The notes below the pieces were generated by a model. The model was not told the DNA's origin. It saw only the letters and a list, made by a program, of their open reading frames with translations, and did not search any database. Made by a program: the position numbers and the translations under genes. From contig JALFGC010000056.1 in the NCBI GenBank assembly GCA_022777485.1, positions 1 through 34,461 on the forward strand: a stretch of 34,461 nucleotides of DNA. The letters are read 5' to 3'. Origin of the DNA: Bacteroidales bacterium (lineage in GTDB: Bacteria > Bacteroidota > Bacteroidia > Bacteroidales > Paludibacteraceae). Positions 24,107 through 32,992 of the stretch are shown here, in pieces. Within the stretch, counting starts at the first letter, position 1. Each line of letters begins with the position of its first letter.

Positions 24107-25387
24107 ATGGCAAAACGAGGAAATAAATATCAGAAAGCGACCGAACTGCCTTTGGTGGCAGTGGATTTGGGAAGCAATGGCGTGCGTGCTATGGCTGCAC
24201 AGCGCGTGGGGGACGGACTCTTTCGGGTATTGGGGGTAGAAGAGTGCAACGAGAAGCCTCGTGCGGTGGAGTCTGGCGTGGTGCGCCAATCGCTTGACAC
24301 GGGTTTTGCCATCAGCAAGGTGCTGACCCTGTTGGCAAACCGTATCGGCGTGGAGGAGATACCGAGTGCGTTCTGCTCCGTGGGCGGGCAGTCGATGGGG
24401 GTGGTGGAGGTGATGGCGAAGCGCGACCAAGTGCGCCGGCGCGAGATACCCGCCGCCATGCTGGAGGAGTTGGAAGAGGAGTGCCGGCAGAAGATAGAGA
24501 ACAAATACCCGCAGTTGGCAGTCTTGGGCATTGTGCCAAGTTTCTATGTGCTGGACGGCGTGCGGCAGGAAGAAATGCCTAACAAACAAAGTGCTACGGT
24601 GCTGGAAGGGCACTACAATGCTTTCTACGGCAACAAGGTGATAGACTCCAACCTCCGCAAGTGCTTCCTGCAAGCGAAGAAGGTGGTAGAGAGCCTGTTC
24701 CCGCGTCCGGATGTGTTACTCTCGCTGTTTGCTGCCGAAGACGGCAGTAAGATACTGGACGAGGGTTGCGCGGTGCTGGACATGGGGCACCAGACGACCA
24801 CGCTGACTGTTTATAAGGAAGGCGAGTATATCTGCAACGAGGTAGTGCCCCAAGGTGGCGCACATATCACCCGCTTCTTGGAACAGCAAGGTGTGAGCGC
24901 GAAGACGGCGGAACTGCTGAAAACGCAGTACGGCTATGCCTCGCCGGAGCAGGTGGAGAAAAATGTTACCATGCGCATACCCGCAGCCCCCGAATTGGGC
25001 GGCTATTTCTCGCTGACGAGCGAGCAACTGGCGGAGACTATTGCACAGAAATTAGACGAGATACTTAGCCCTCTGCTGGCGAAACTGAATACCTATGCGG
25101 GGCGTATCCGCACACTCTATATCACGGGCGGCGGGAGTATGCTGCGCGGCGTGGACGACTATATCCAACGACGCACTGCTATCACCGTTCGCTATGGCGG
25201 GCACGACCTGCTTTTGACGGCTGACACCGAGACACTATACCTCGAGCCGACCTATGCGCCCCTCGTCGGGACTATCTTGCTCGGGCAGGACTACCGCGAC
25301 CGGCACCAAGACCGCGTCATTAAAGGGGCGGAGAGCCTGATAGGAGAAACGAAGAAGAAACTGATTGACCTTTTCTCAGAACAATAA
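24107..25387 (+). CDS. ftsA: Cell division protein FtsA
   Basis: A 426-residue actin-fold ATPase that tethers FtsZ to the membrane. Seen are the phosphate loop VDLGSNGVRAM (about 19-29), a second one at CAVLDMGHQTTTLTVY (about 222-237), the adenosine motif YITGGGSMLRGVDDYI (about 344-359), and a C-terminal amphipathic helix GETKKKLIDLFSEQ expected to be the membrane-targeting sequence. The 33-nt gap from ftsQ is a short near-repeat (GAACCAAGAACCAGGAGCC), and transcription presumably continues from murC. Confidence 0.96.
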   Translation: MAKRGNKYQKATELPLVAVDLGSNGVRAMAAQRVGDGLFRVLGVEECNEKPRAVESGVVRQSLDTGFAISKVLTLLANRIGVEEIPSAFCSVGGQSMGVVEVMAKRDQVRRREIPAAMLEELEEECRQKIENKYPQLAVLGIVPSFYVLDGVRQEEMPNKQSATVLEGHYNAFYGNKVIDSNLRKCFLQAKKVVESLFPRPDVLLSLFAAEDGSKILDEGCAVLDMGHQTTTLTVYKEGEYICNEVVPQGGAHITRFLEQQGVSAKTAELLKTQYGYASPEQVEKNVTMRIPAAPELGGYFSLTSEQLAETIAQKLDEILSPLLAKLNTYAGRIRTLYITGGGSMLRGVDDYIQRRTAITVRYGGHDLLLTADTETLYLEPTYAPLVGTILLGQDYRDRHQDRVIKGAESLIGETKKKLIDLFSEQ

Positions 25388-25413
25388 CAGAACCCATAAG
25401 AACTGTGTAGGAA

Positions 25414-25479
25414 AGCCCTGCGGGCTGTACACGGAGCGAAGCGGAGTCAAACACACAAAGTTTTCAACACGAAGTTCCC
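25414..25479. repeat. Start-proximal repeat upstream of ftsZ
   Basis: The palindrome AGCCCTGCGGGCT (25414-25426) is followed by GTACACGGAGCGAAGCGGAG and AACACGAAGTTCCC, filling most of the ftsA-ftsZ gap. The same order of elements precedes the DHH gene (32993-33096). Confidence 0.82.
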
Positions 25480-25487
25480 AACATAAA

Positions 25488-26750
25488 ATGACTATGAACG
25501 AAGAACTAATCACTCTCCCATTGGAGCTAGTACAGGATAGCCTTATCAAGGTGGTAGGCGTAGGTGGTGGCGGCGGCAACGCGGTGAACTACCTTTATGA
25601 GCAGGGAATCCAAGATGTTACTTTCCTTGTCTGCAATACAGACCGGCAGGCAATGAGCAAGTTGTCCGTGCCCGCCAAACTGCAGTTAGGTACCGGATTA
25701 GGCGCAGGCGGCAAGCCTGAGGTAGCCTGTCAGTATGCTGAGCAGTCGCGCGACGCCATCAAGACGGCACTCGACGACGGCACGAAAATGCTCTTTGTGG
25801 CAGCCGGCATGGGTGGTGGCACGGGTACAGGTGCGTCGCCCATTGTGGCAGAGGTGGCGCAGGAGATGGGTATCCTGACCGTGGGGATTGTTACCATTCC
25901 CTTCAAGTTCGAGAAAGGGCAGAAGATACACAAGGCGATGGTCGGCGTGGCGAAACTGGCGAAGCATGTGGACGCCCTGCTGATTATCAACAACGAGAAA
26001 CTGAAGGATATCTATCCCGATTTCTCTTTCCTCAACGCCTTCGAGAAGTCGAACGATGTGGTAGCCAATGCAGCGCGTGCCATTGCGGAAATCATCACAC
26101 TTCCGGGTATCATCAATACCGACTTTGCGGATGTCTATAACACCCTCAAAGATGGTGGTGTGGCGATTATGAATGTAGGTCGCGCCAGCGGTGAGACCCG
26201 TATAACCGACGCCATTAACGACGCGCTCAACTCGCCGCTGGTGAACACTAACGATGTGCATGGTGCCAAACGCCTGCTGCTGCAACTCTACTGCTCCACG
26301 GAGCATGCTATCCAAATGCAGGAGATAGACCAAATCGACGCCTTCGTGGACGAGATAGGCGATGATGTGGAGGTGCAGTGGGGTGCCGCGCTGGACGAAA
26401 CGCTGGGCGATGAGGTGCGCGTAACCATCATCGCTACGGGCTACGAGGTGGATGGGCTGCCGACGATAGACACCGACGACGAGGAGCAATCGATACAAGA
26501 CGCTATCCGACAAAACTACGAGACCCCCGAGAAACGCAAGGATGACGAACCGACCGTAACCATCGACCTGAAAGATACCTTGCAAGCGGTGGGGACAAGT
26601 TCTGTCGATGGCGAGAGCGCTGGTGAACCCAAGTGGAGAAATACGCCTTCTGCCGATGAGGTGGTGATACACATCGATGACGATGTGCCCACGGCAAAGG
26701 AGTCTAATGAGAACACACAACGCCGCTGGGGAGGCTGGCTGAGACGATAA
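25488..26750 (+). CDS. ftsZ: Cell division GTPase FtsZ
   Basis: A 420-residue tubulin-like GTPase that forms the division ring. Seen are the N-terminal VVGVGGGGGNAVNYLYEQG (about 22-40), the tubulin signature GGGTGTG (109-115), the T7-loop region LGDEVRVTIIATGY and an acidic variable linker (about 330-405). The tail ends ENTQRRWGGWLRR, the position of the conserved partner-binding peptide. The start is taken at ATG 25488 (ATG 25494 is also possible); an earlier in-frame start would overlap ftsA and translate the repeat. The 100-nt ftsA-ftsZ gap is mostly a repeat element. A full copy of the hairpin family follows the stop. Confidence 0.97.
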   Translation: MTMNEELITLPLELVQDSLIKVVGVGGGGGNAVNYLYEQGIQDVTFLVCNTDRQAMSKLSVPAKLQLGTGLGAGGKPEVACQYAEQSRDAIKTALDDGTKMLFVAAGMGGGTGTGASPIVAEVAQEMGILTVGIVTIPFKFEKGQKIHKAMVGVAKLAKHVDALLIINNEKLKDIYPDFSFLNAFEKSNDVVANAARAIAEIITLPGIINTDFADVYNTLKDGGVAIMNVGRASGETRITDAINDALNSPLVNTNDVHGAKRLLLQLYCSTEHAIQMQEIDQIDAFVDEIGDDVEVQWGAALDETLGDEVRVTIIATGYEVDGLPTIDTDDEEQSIQDAIRQNYETPEKRKDDEPTVTIDLKDTLQAVGTSSVDGESAGEPKWRNTPSADEVVIHIDDDVPTAKESNENTQRRWGGWLRR

Positions 26751-26760
26751 ATAAGAATTT

Positions 26761-26875
26761 GAAAGACCGCTAACGCTGAAAGACAAAAGACCGCTCGCTT
26801 CGTTCGCTGTCAGACTGATATAGTCTCGAAAGGTAAATCAGTCGTTCAGCGAAGCGGTCGGATAGCGGAGCGGTC
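26761..26875. repeat. Stop-proximal hairpin repeat after ftsZ
   Basis: A full copy on the plus strand begins ten bases after the ftsZ stop: GAAAGACCGC units, then GACCGCTCGCTTCGTTCGCTG with CAGACTGATA, a short loop, and TCAGTCGTTCAGCGAAGCGG then a second GCGGAGCGGTC arm. In the sense of ftsZ it matches the copies that follow moxR and pyrH in their own sense. Confidence 0.87.
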
Positions 26876-26900
26876 TAATATCTAAATAGTCAAATACGAA

Positions 26901-27551
26901 ATGTCTTTTGTAGAAACTGTTACTTCGTGGTATGCGGCGCACATGAACTACGCCTCTATCACGGCACTGATGACTATCGAGTCTTCGTTCATCCCCTTTC
27001 CGAGTGAGGTGGTTATCCCGCCTGCCGTCTATGTGGCGTCGGAGCCGACCAGCGCGCTCTGCGCCACGGGCAACTACCCTGTGGATGTGGCGCTGATAGT
27101 GCTCTTTGGCACCGTGGGGGCGATGTTGGGTGCGGTCATTAACTACCTCTTATCGATGTGGCTCGGGCGACCGATTATCTATAAGTTCGCCGACAGCCGC
27201 GTGGGGCACCTGCTCCTGCTCAGCAGTGAGAAAGTGCAAAAAGCGGAGAACTACTTCAACGACCACGGCAAGGTGAGCACCTTCATCGGGCGACTCATCC
27301 CGGGCATTCGCCAACTCATCAGTATCCCCGCGGGTTTGGCGAAAATGCACTTCGGGCAGTTCCTGCTCTACACTTTCCTCGGGGCGTTCATCTGGAACAC
27401 GGTGCTGGCGCTGCTCGGCTATATCGCACATGGGCAGGCGGACCTAATCAACCAATACAGCCACGAACTGAGTATCATCATCTTAGCCCTTGTAGGTGTG
27501 GTGGTAATCTACTATGTAGGTAAGATAGTCTATAAGAGAATAAAGAAGTAG
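26901..27551 (+). CDS. DedA-family membrane protein
   Basis: A 216-residue polytopic inner-membrane protein of the DedA/SNARE-associated family. Conserved segments are ESSFIPFPSEVVIPPA (about 27-42), FGTVGAMLGAVINYLL (about 69-84), FIGRLIPGIRQLISIPAG (about 131-148) and GAFIWNTVLALLGYIAHG. Several members move undecaprenyl phosphate or phospholipids across the membrane and support envelope integrity, which would fit its place behind murC-ftsZ, but the substrate is not readable here. Four or five hydrophobic helices are visible. Confidence 0.9.
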   Translation: MSFVETVTSWYAAHMNYASITALMTIESSFIPFPSEVVIPPAVYVASEPTSALCATGNYPVDVALIVLFGTVGAMLGAVINYLLSMWLGRPIIYKFADSRVGHLLLLSSEKVQKAENYFNDHGKVSTFIGRLIPGIRQLISIPAGLAKMHFGQFLLYTFLGAFIWNTVLALLGYIAHGQADLINQYSHELSIIILALVGVVVIYYVGKIVYKRIKK

Positions 27552-27628
27552 TGAGTAATTTTTAATTTGTAAGCCCTGCAGCGCAAATAATTAAAAATTA
27601 AACATTAAAAATTAAACATTGACTTAAC
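27552..27628. repeat. A/T-rich repeat spacer between the DedA gene and nadC
   Basis: Units of ATTAAAAATTAAACATT occur twice near 27590-27620 and are partly complementary to TAATTTTTAATTT at 27557-27569, so a weak hairpin is possible. Nothing else is seen in this gap. Confidence 0.6.
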
Positions 27629-28498
27629 ATGCAAACAGAGGAATTGCGCAAACTGATTGCGCTTTGGTTTGAAGAAGACATACGCGACGGTGACCATACC
27701 TCGCTCAGTTGTATCCCTGCCACTCAGATGGGGTGTCAGCAGTTGATTATCAAGGAAGAAGGTATCTTGGCGGGCGTAGAGGTCGCGAAGGAGATTATCC
27801 GCTATTTCGACCCCGAGTGCCGCATGGAGCAGTACTTGGAGGACGGAGCAGCGGTGAAGCCCGGCGATGTGGCGTTCCGAGTGTATGGGAAGGAGTTGTC
27901 GCTCTTGCAGATTGAGCGCACCATGCTCAATATCATGCAGCGCATGTCGGGTATCGCTACCACGACCCACCGCTACCAGTCGCTCATCGAGGACACGGGC
28001 TGCCATGTGCTCGACACGCGCAAGACCACGCCCGGACTACGCTATCTGGAGAAGGAGGCGGTGAAGATTGGCGGCGGCATGAACCATCGTATCGGGCTCT
28101 TCGACATGATTCTCTTGAAGGACAACCATGTGGACTTTGCCGGAGGTATCACCAATGCCCTCACCCGTGCCCGCGACTACTGCCGCGAGAAAGGCAAAGA
28201 CCTGCGTATCGAGATAGAGACGCGCAACGAAGACGAGATACGCGAGGCGCTGGCGACCAACATTCCCGACCGTATCATGCTGGACAACTTCACTCCTGAG
28301 CGCACTAAGCAGGCGGTGGCACTTATCCGCGAATGGGAGAAGACCGCAGGGCGCCACATGGAGATAGAGTCCTCGGGCGGTATCACCATCAACACATTGC
28401 GCGACTATGCGGTCTGCGGGGTGGACTTCATCTCCGTGGGCGCACTGACCCACTCGGTGAAGGGGCTCGACATGTCCTTCAAGGCAGTGAAAGAGTAA
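27629..28498 (+). CDS. nadC: Nicotinate-nucleotide pyrophosphorylase (quinolinate phosphoribosyltransferase)
   Basis: A 289-residue enzyme converting quinolinate and PRPP to nicotinate mononucleotide, CO2 and pyrophosphate in de novo NAD synthesis. Family motifs are clear: EEDIRDGDHTS at the N-terminus, ERTMLNIMQRMSGIAT, DTRKTTPGLRYLEKEA followed by KIGGGMNHRIGL, LLKDNH, EIETRN, IMLDNF and ESSGGI. No nadA or nadB is adjacent. A strong terminator follows (28523-28559). Confidence 0.97.
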   Translation: MQTEELRKLIALWFEEDIRDGDHTSLSCIPATQMGCQQLIIKEEGILAGVEVAKEIIRYFDPECRMEQYLEDGAAVKPGDVAFRVYGKELSLLQIERTMLNIMQRMSGIATTTHRYQSLIEDTGCHVLDTRKTTPGLRYLEKEAVKIGGGMNHRIGLFDMILLKDNHVDFAGGITNALTRARDYCREKGKDLRIEIETRNEDEIREALATNIPDRIMLDNFTPERTKQAVALIREWEKTAGRHMEIESSGGITINTLRDYAVCGVDFISVGALTHSVKGLDMSFKAVKE

Positions 28499-28522
28499 CC
28501 TCGTTCTGCTTTCTCCGATAAT

Positions 28523-28559
28523 AAAAACGGAGCAGACGCCGCTGTCTGCTCCGTTTTTT
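28523..28559. terminator. nadC terminator
   Basis: A perfect 15-bp stem (28523-28537 with 28544-28558) with a 6-nt loop is flanked by an A run and a T run. Confidence 0.94.
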
Positions 28560-28595
28560 ATGCCTTGTGAACAGGAACTACCCCGCTATTTTTTC

Positions 28596-28650
28596 GCGGG
28601 TCTTTCGCGGGTCTTTCGCGGGTCTTTCGCGGGTCGACCGCAGGTCGTTC
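28596..28650. repeat. Five tandem 11-bp units (GCGGGTCTTTC)
   Basis: Three perfect GCGGGTCTTTC units (28596, 28607, 28618) are followed by GCGGGTCGACC and GCAGGTCGTTC. The divergent last two units match the order seen at 12454-12475. The array lies between the convergent nadC and gapA terminators. Confidence 0.94.
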
Positions 28651-28651
28651 C

Positions 28652-28692
28652 AAAAAGAAATCCCGATACGCGAGGTACCGGGATTCTTTTTT
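28652..28692. terminator. gapA terminator
   Basis: The stem AAAAAGAAATCCCG (28652-28665) pairs with CGGGATTCTTTTT (28679-28692) with one mismatch or bulge. The T-run on the minus strand serves gapA. Confidence 0.88.
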
Positions 28693-28711
28693 ATGGGTAA
28701 GCGGTCAAGGA

Positions 28712-29734
<1,023 letters not shown>

Positions 29735-29801
29735 TTATTAGAATTGTTTATGAGATTAACTTTGTTGGCGTGCTTTGTGGTTATGTTCCCAAAAGCGAGT
29801 G

Positions 29802-29833
29802 CAAAATTACAAAAAAACTATGAAACCTGCAAA
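29802..29833 (-). promoter_or_regulatory. gapA promoter
   Basis: Minus-strand TAATTTTG (29809-29802) and TTTG (29833-29830) are 20 nt apart, about 80 nt before the start codon. Confidence 0.82.
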
Positions 29834-29894
29834 CATTTACCGATTTTCTCTGCTATTTTTTACATTATGCTATTTTGGCTTTGCAAAATGGGGT

Positions 29895-29930
29895 AAAAAC
29901 AAAAAGCAGGCACTGTCTCCCGACAATGCC
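29895..29930 (-). terminator. Intrinsic terminator of the candidate small RNA
   Basis: On the minus strand GGCATTGT pairs with ACAGTGCC (one G-U) around loop CGGGAG, followed by TGCTTTTTGTTTTT. It lies upstream of the gapA promoter, so it must end a separate transcript. Confidence 0.8.
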
Positions 29931-30031
29931 TTACCTTCTCAGTCAGCGGAGCAGAAAACGATTTAGAGTACCATTTAGCTGCTCCAAAGAATGCTAACCA
30001 ATAAAAACCAAATCCAATTGTTAAGCTAAAT
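29895..30031 (-). ncRNA. Candidate small noncoding RNA between rsgA and gapA
   Basis: A promoter-like TATCTTTG (30045-30038, minus strand) and an intrinsic terminator (29930-29895) bracket about 135 nt with no open reading frame longer than a few codons on that strand. Two internal helices can form: 8 bp between 30031-30024 and 29980-29973 (ATTTAGCT/AGCTAAAT), and 7 bp between 29985-29979 and 29954-29948 (GGAGCAG/CTGCTCC). They overlap by two bases, which would allow alternative folds. A promoter-to-terminator unit of this kind is how Bacteroidales small RNAs usually look; I cannot assign a family, and it seems short for 6S RNA. Confidence 0.5.
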
Positions 30032-30037
30032 TCGATG

Positions 30038-30045
30038 CAAAGATA
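30038..30045 (-). promoter_or_regulatory. -7 promoter box of the candidate small RNA
   Basis: TATCTTTG on the minus strand fits TAnnTTTG. No good TTG -33 box is seen 19-21 nt upstream, where the sequence approaches a G10 tract (30078-30087). Confidence 0.55.
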
Positions 30046-30077
30046 CGAAAATAAAACCGAATGATTGTTCAGAATAC

Positions 30078-30087
30078 GGGGGGGGGG
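30078..30087. repeat. G10 homopolymer tract
   Basis: Ten consecutive G on the plus strand, about 35-40 bp upstream of the candidate small-RNA promoter and 60 bp downstream of the rsgA stop codon. It is the longest G/C homopolymer in the window. Confidence 0.95.
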
Positions 30088-30146
30088 TAATTTTTATAAA
30101 CTTTTAACACTTTTATGGTCTTTTGGGGCACTTTTAGGGCTGAAAA

Positions 30147-31070
30147 CTATCGGTATTTGCTCTCAGTGCAGTCGCCCAACATAGAGAGGTACGACTCGTA
30201 GCGGCTGGGGGCGATACGCCCGTCCAATGCTGCTTCATAGACCGCACAGCCGGGCTCCCCCGTGTGGGTACAGTCGCTGTAGCGGCAGTCTTGCGCAATG
30301 TGGAAGATTTCGCGGAAATAGTGCCCCACCTCTTCTTTCTGCATGTCAATAGTGCCGAATCCCTTGATGCCCGGGGTGTCGATAATCCAACCTCTGTGGT
30401 CGGGCAGGGGGTACATCTCCGAGAAGGTGGTGGTGTGGGTGCCTTTGTTGTGGGCGTTGGAGATGGCACCTGTGCGCGCCAGCGGCTTGCCGAAGATGGC
30501 ATTAAGCAGGGTGCTCTTCCCTACGCCCGAGTTGCCGCTCAGCAGGGTAATCTTATCGGTGAAAATAGCGGACACAGCCGACAAGTCCGAACTGTCCAGC
30601 GCGGAGATGGCATGGGTCGCGTAGCCGAGCGACTCGTAGAGCGTGCGCAGGGCTTGCAGTGCCTGCTCTTCCTCGGGGCTGAGGAGGTCTATCTTGTTGA
30701 AGATGAGCGTAGCAGGCACGCGATACGCCTCGCAGGTGGCGAGAAAACGGTCGATGAAGGTGGTGGAGGTGATGGGGTGGTTGACAGTAACGAGGAGCGC
30801 CACTTGGTCAAGGTTGGCAGCAATGATATGCGACTCCTTGCTCAAATTCGTGGAGCGGCGGATGATGTAGTTCTTACGCTCGCAAACGGCTGTAATCCAG
30901 TTGGTTCCGTCAGCGAGCGTCTGCACCTCCACATGGTCGCCCACGGCAACGGGGTTCGTCGAGCGGATACCTTTAATGCGGAAATTACCCTTGACATGAC
31001 AATCAAGGGTATCTCCGTTCGGGAAATAAACAAGGTAACTGCTACCCGTGGATTTGATGACAAGACCCAT
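30147..31070 (-). CDS. rsgA: Small ribosomal subunit biogenesis GTPase RsgA
   Basis: A 307-residue circularly permuted GTPase that checks late 30S subunit assembly. An N-terminal OB-fold (about 1-70) precedes the permuted GTPase domain in the order NKID (G4, 125-128), GNSGVGKS (G1, 179-186), DTPG (G3, 231-234). A zinc-binding end follows (Cys262, Cys267, His269, Cys275 in [14 protein letters not shown]). No clear promoter is visible just upstream; the 333-bp gap to frr is full of repeats, so it may be transcribed with frr and pyrH. Confidence 0.97.
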   Translation of the reverse strand: MGLVIKSTGSSYLVYFPNGDTLDCHVKGNFRIKGIRSTNPVAVGDHVEVQTLADGTNWITAVCERKNYIIRRSTNLSKESHIIAANLDQVALLVTVNHPITSTTFIDRFLATCEAYRVPATLIFNKIDLLSPEEEQALQALRTLYESLGYATHAISALDSSDLSAVSAIFTDKITLLSGNSGVGKSTLLNAIFGKPLARTGAISNAHNKGTHTTTFSEMYPLPDHRGWIIDTPGIKGFGTIDMQKEEVGHYFREIFHIAQDCRYSDCTHTGEPGCAVYEAALDGRIAPSRYESYLSMLGDCTESKYR

Positions 31071-31403
31071 AATGGATGAAGGATAAAGGACACAGGATGA
31101 AAGACTGATTAGTTTCGTCTATTAGTATCGTCTATGAGTTTCAGAGTCGAAGGTTGCTTCAACTCCCCCGCCTCTCCTGGAAGGAGGGGAGGGGGCAGGG
31201 GGCGGAAGGTAAGTTCGGCAACAGCCGCAAAGGGGATGAAAGATAAAGGACGAAGGATGAAAGACTGATAACTATCGCCCACGAGTTTGAAAGTCAAGAC
31301 TATTTAGTCTTTAATCCTGTGTCCTTAATCCTTTATCCACAGAGCTATTTAGTCTTTTATCCTTTATCTTTTAGTGAGCGAAGCGAACGGTCTTGTGTCC
31401 TAA
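31071..31403. repeat. Repeat-filled rsgA-frr gap
   Basis: No gene is seen here. The repeat GGATAAAGGACACAGGATGA with AAGACTGAT occurs near 31081-31109 and, varied, near 31240-31270. Its inverse (AGTCTTTAATCCTGTGTCC and TTAATCCTTTATCC) is at 31307-31338, and another (AGTCTTTTATCCTTTATC) at 31352-31369. These can pair across the gap. Between them lies a C-rich/G-rich palindrome (31163-31204, CTCCCCCGCC... then GGAGGGGAGGGGGC), possibly a diverged relative of the CTCCCTCCC element. One arm of the hairpin family (31374-31401, GAGCGAAGCGAACGGTC) ends next to the frr stop codon. Confidence 0.75.
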
Positions 31404-31964
31404 TCACACCGTCATTATCTCTTTCTCTTTCTTGGCGTAGAGTTCGTCAATCTGCTTGATGTACTTATCGTGCAGTTTCTGTACTTTCTCCTCTGCGTCT
31501 TTCTGTGCGTCCTCGGGTAGTCCCTCTTTCACTTGCTTCTTGAGGGTCTCAATAGCGTCTCGGCGGGCGTTGCGCACCGACACTTTCGCGTTCTCTGCCT
31601 CTGCCTTGCACTGCTTTGCCAACTGCTGGCGGCGCTCCTCGGTCAGCGGCGGGAGGATAAGACGGATGCACTCACCGTTGTTGTTCGGCGCGAGTCCGAG
31701 GCTGGAATTGATGATGGCGCGCTCTATCTCGCCGAGCATCTTCTTCTCCCACGGCTGAATTTGAATGGTGCGTGCGTCGGGGGTAGTGATAGTGGAGACG
31801 TTTGCCAGCGGCGATGGGGCGCCGTAGTAGTCCACGCGGATGGGGTCGAGTATGCGGGCACTGGCCTTGCCGGCACGGATATGTGCCAACGCGTCGTCGA
31901 GGAACAGGATAGCAGACTGCATCAACTCTTCCGCGTCTGCTTGGATTTTGCTAACTTCAATCAT
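31404..31964 (-). CDS. frr: Ribosome recycling factor
   Basis: A 186-residue protein that splits post-termination ribosomes together with EF-G. Conserved segments: [20 protein letters not shown] (about 27-46), [56 protein letters not shown] and VRNARRDA. It follows pyrH, the usual bacterial pairing. A full hairpin-family repeat separates the two. Confidence 0.98.
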   Translation of the reverse strand: MIEVSKIQADAEELMQSAILFLDDALAHIRAGKASARILDPIRVDYYGAPSPLANVSTITTPDARTIQIQPWEKKMLGEIERAIINSSLGLAPNNNGECIRLILPPLTEERRQQLAKQCKAEAENAKVSVRNARRDAIETLKKQVKEGLPEDAQKDAEEKVQKLHDKYIKQIDELYAKKEKEIMTV

Positions 31965-31996
31965 AATTATAATGTTGTGTTTTTTATTTCATATTA

Positions 31997-32131
31997 GACC
32001 GTTTCACTATCCGAGCACTTCGTTGTCCGACCGCTTCGCTTTCCGACTGATTTAGTATTTGTATATCAGTCTGACAGCGAACGAAGTGAGCGGTCTTTTG
32101 TCGTTCAGCGCGAAGCGCGGTCTGTTAGTCG
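31997..32131. repeat. Stop-proximal hairpin repeat after pyrH
   Basis: A full copy: GACCGTTTCACTATCCGA and GACCGCTTCGCTTTCCGACT arms on one side (31997-32049), ATCAGTCTGACAGCGAACG, GTGAGCGGTC and GCGCGAAGCGCGGTC on the other. It ends two bases from the pyrH stop codon (32134-32136). Confidence 0.88.
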
Positions 32132-32133
32132 TC

Positions 32134-32838
32134 TTATGGTTTTACTAATGTCCCAATCTCTTCGCCTTGCACCACTTTCAGCAGGTTGCCTTCGGTGTCC
32201 ATGTCGAAGACATAGATGGGCATTTGGTTCTCCATGCACATCGTGATGGCGGTCAAGTCCATGATACGCAGCCCTTTGGCGAGGATATCTTGGTAGGTTA
32301 TCTCGCTGAATTTCTGTGCGTTGGGGTCTTTCTCAGGGTCAGCGGTGTAGATACCGTCCACGCGCGTACCTTTGAACATGATGTCTGCTTCCAACTCGAT
32401 GGCGCGTAGCGCGGATGCCGTGTCCGTGGTGAAATAGGGGTTGGAGGTGCCGCCGGCTACAATCACCACATTGCCTTTCTCAAACAACCGCAGGGCTTTG
32501 GCTTTGTTGTAGTAATCGCCGATAGGCTCCATGCGCACGGAGGTCAGCACGCGCACTTTCTGCCCGATGGCTTCCAGCGCCGACTGCAAGGCGAGCGAGT
32601 TGATAACCGTCGCGAGCATACCCATCTGGTCGCCTTTCACGCGGTCGAAACCTTTCTGACTCCCGCTCAAGCCGCGGAAGATGTTGCCGCCGCCTATCAC
32701 GATACCTATCTGCACGCCGAGGTCGGCTATCTCTTTGATTTGGCGGGCGTAGGCGGCAAGGCGTCGCTCGTCAATGCCATAACCTTTGGCGCCCATGAGG
32801 CTCTCACCCGAGAGTTTCAAAAGAATGCGTTTGTACAT
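32134..32838 (-). CDS. pyrH: Uridylate kinase
   Basis: A 234-residue amino-acid-kinase-fold UMP kinase making UDP from UMP and ATP. Seen are YKRILLKLSGESLMG at the start, IGIVIGGGNIFRG, DQMGMLATVINSLALQ, GGTSNPYFTTDTAS and FKGTRVDGIYTADP. The start is the ATG at 32838, since an upstream TTG (32850) adds four residues before the conserved beginning. A promoter lies at 32859-32889, back-to-back with that of the DHH gene. Confidence 0.98.
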   Translation of the reverse strand: MYKRILLKLSGESLMGAKGYGIDERRLAAYARQIKEIADLGVQIGIVIGGGNIFRGLSGSQKGFDRVKGDQMGMLATVINSLALQSALEAIGQKVRVLTSVRMEPIGDYYNKAKALRLFEKGNVVIVAGGTSNPYFTTDTASALRAIELEADIMFKGTRVDGIYTADPEKDPNAQKFSEITYQDILAKGLRIMDLTAITMCMENQMPIYVFDMDTEGNLLKVVQGEEIGTLVKP

Positions 32839-32858
32839 AGTGCTATTCAATTTTTGCG

Positions 32859-32889
32859 CAAAGATACATATTTTTTTGCATATATCAAA
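32859..32889 (-). promoter_or_regulatory. pyrH promoter
   Basis: Minus-strand TATCTTTG (32866-32859) with TTTG (32889-32886) 19 nt away. It overlaps the divergent promoter at 32875-32906, so the two -33 regions share DNA and may compete. Confidence 0.8.
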
Positions 32890-32906
32890 AAAAAAACGTA
32901 CTTTTG
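32875..32906 (+). promoter_or_regulatory. Promoter of the DHH phosphoesterase gene
   Basis: TTTG (32875-32878), 20 nt, TACTTTTG (32899-32906). The start codon at 33097 is about 190 nt on, leaving a long leader filled with repeats. Confidence 0.78.
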
Positions 32907-32917
32907 CACAGAATTTT

Positions 32918-32989
32918 ATGAAACTGCGTGAAAAAAGAGTTACGCGCTGTAAGAAAGTAAATGTACAAATCCCGACAAGTCGGGAGTAA
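32918..32989 (+). CDS. Possible 23-residue leader peptide (doubtful)
   Basis: An ATG shortly after the expected transcription start opens a 23-codon frame (begins MKLREKRVTRCKK) that ends in TAA at 32987-32989. It is basic, and its last codons read through a CCCGAC-AA-GTCGGG palindrome (32971-32984). No family is recognised; it may be chance, or a translated leader of the DHH gene. Confidence 0.2.
   Translation: MKLREKRVTRCKKVNVQIPTSRE
32971..32984. repeat. CCCGAC/GTCGGG palindrome, copy 1
   Basis: Arms of six bases with a 2-nt loop (AA). Similar palindromes with loop AG are at 34367-34380 and 34441-34454. Confidence 0.8.
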
Positions 32990-32992
32990 AGA

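Noticed and set aside
25365..25487. Longer N-terminus for FtsZ starting inside ftsA
   Set aside because: The extra residues are encoded by the ftsA end and a repeat element and do not resemble FtsZ; the ATG at 25488 gives the normal length.
29820..29966. Small plus-strand open frame with a hydrophobic stretch (starts MKPANIYRFSLLFF)
   Set aside because: It overlaps the gapA promoter and the minus-strand terminator on the opposite strand, and has no promoter of its own.
31163..31204. G-quadruplex in the rsgA-frr gap
   Set aside because: Only three G-runs of three or more are present close together; it fits better as a diverged palindromic repeat.
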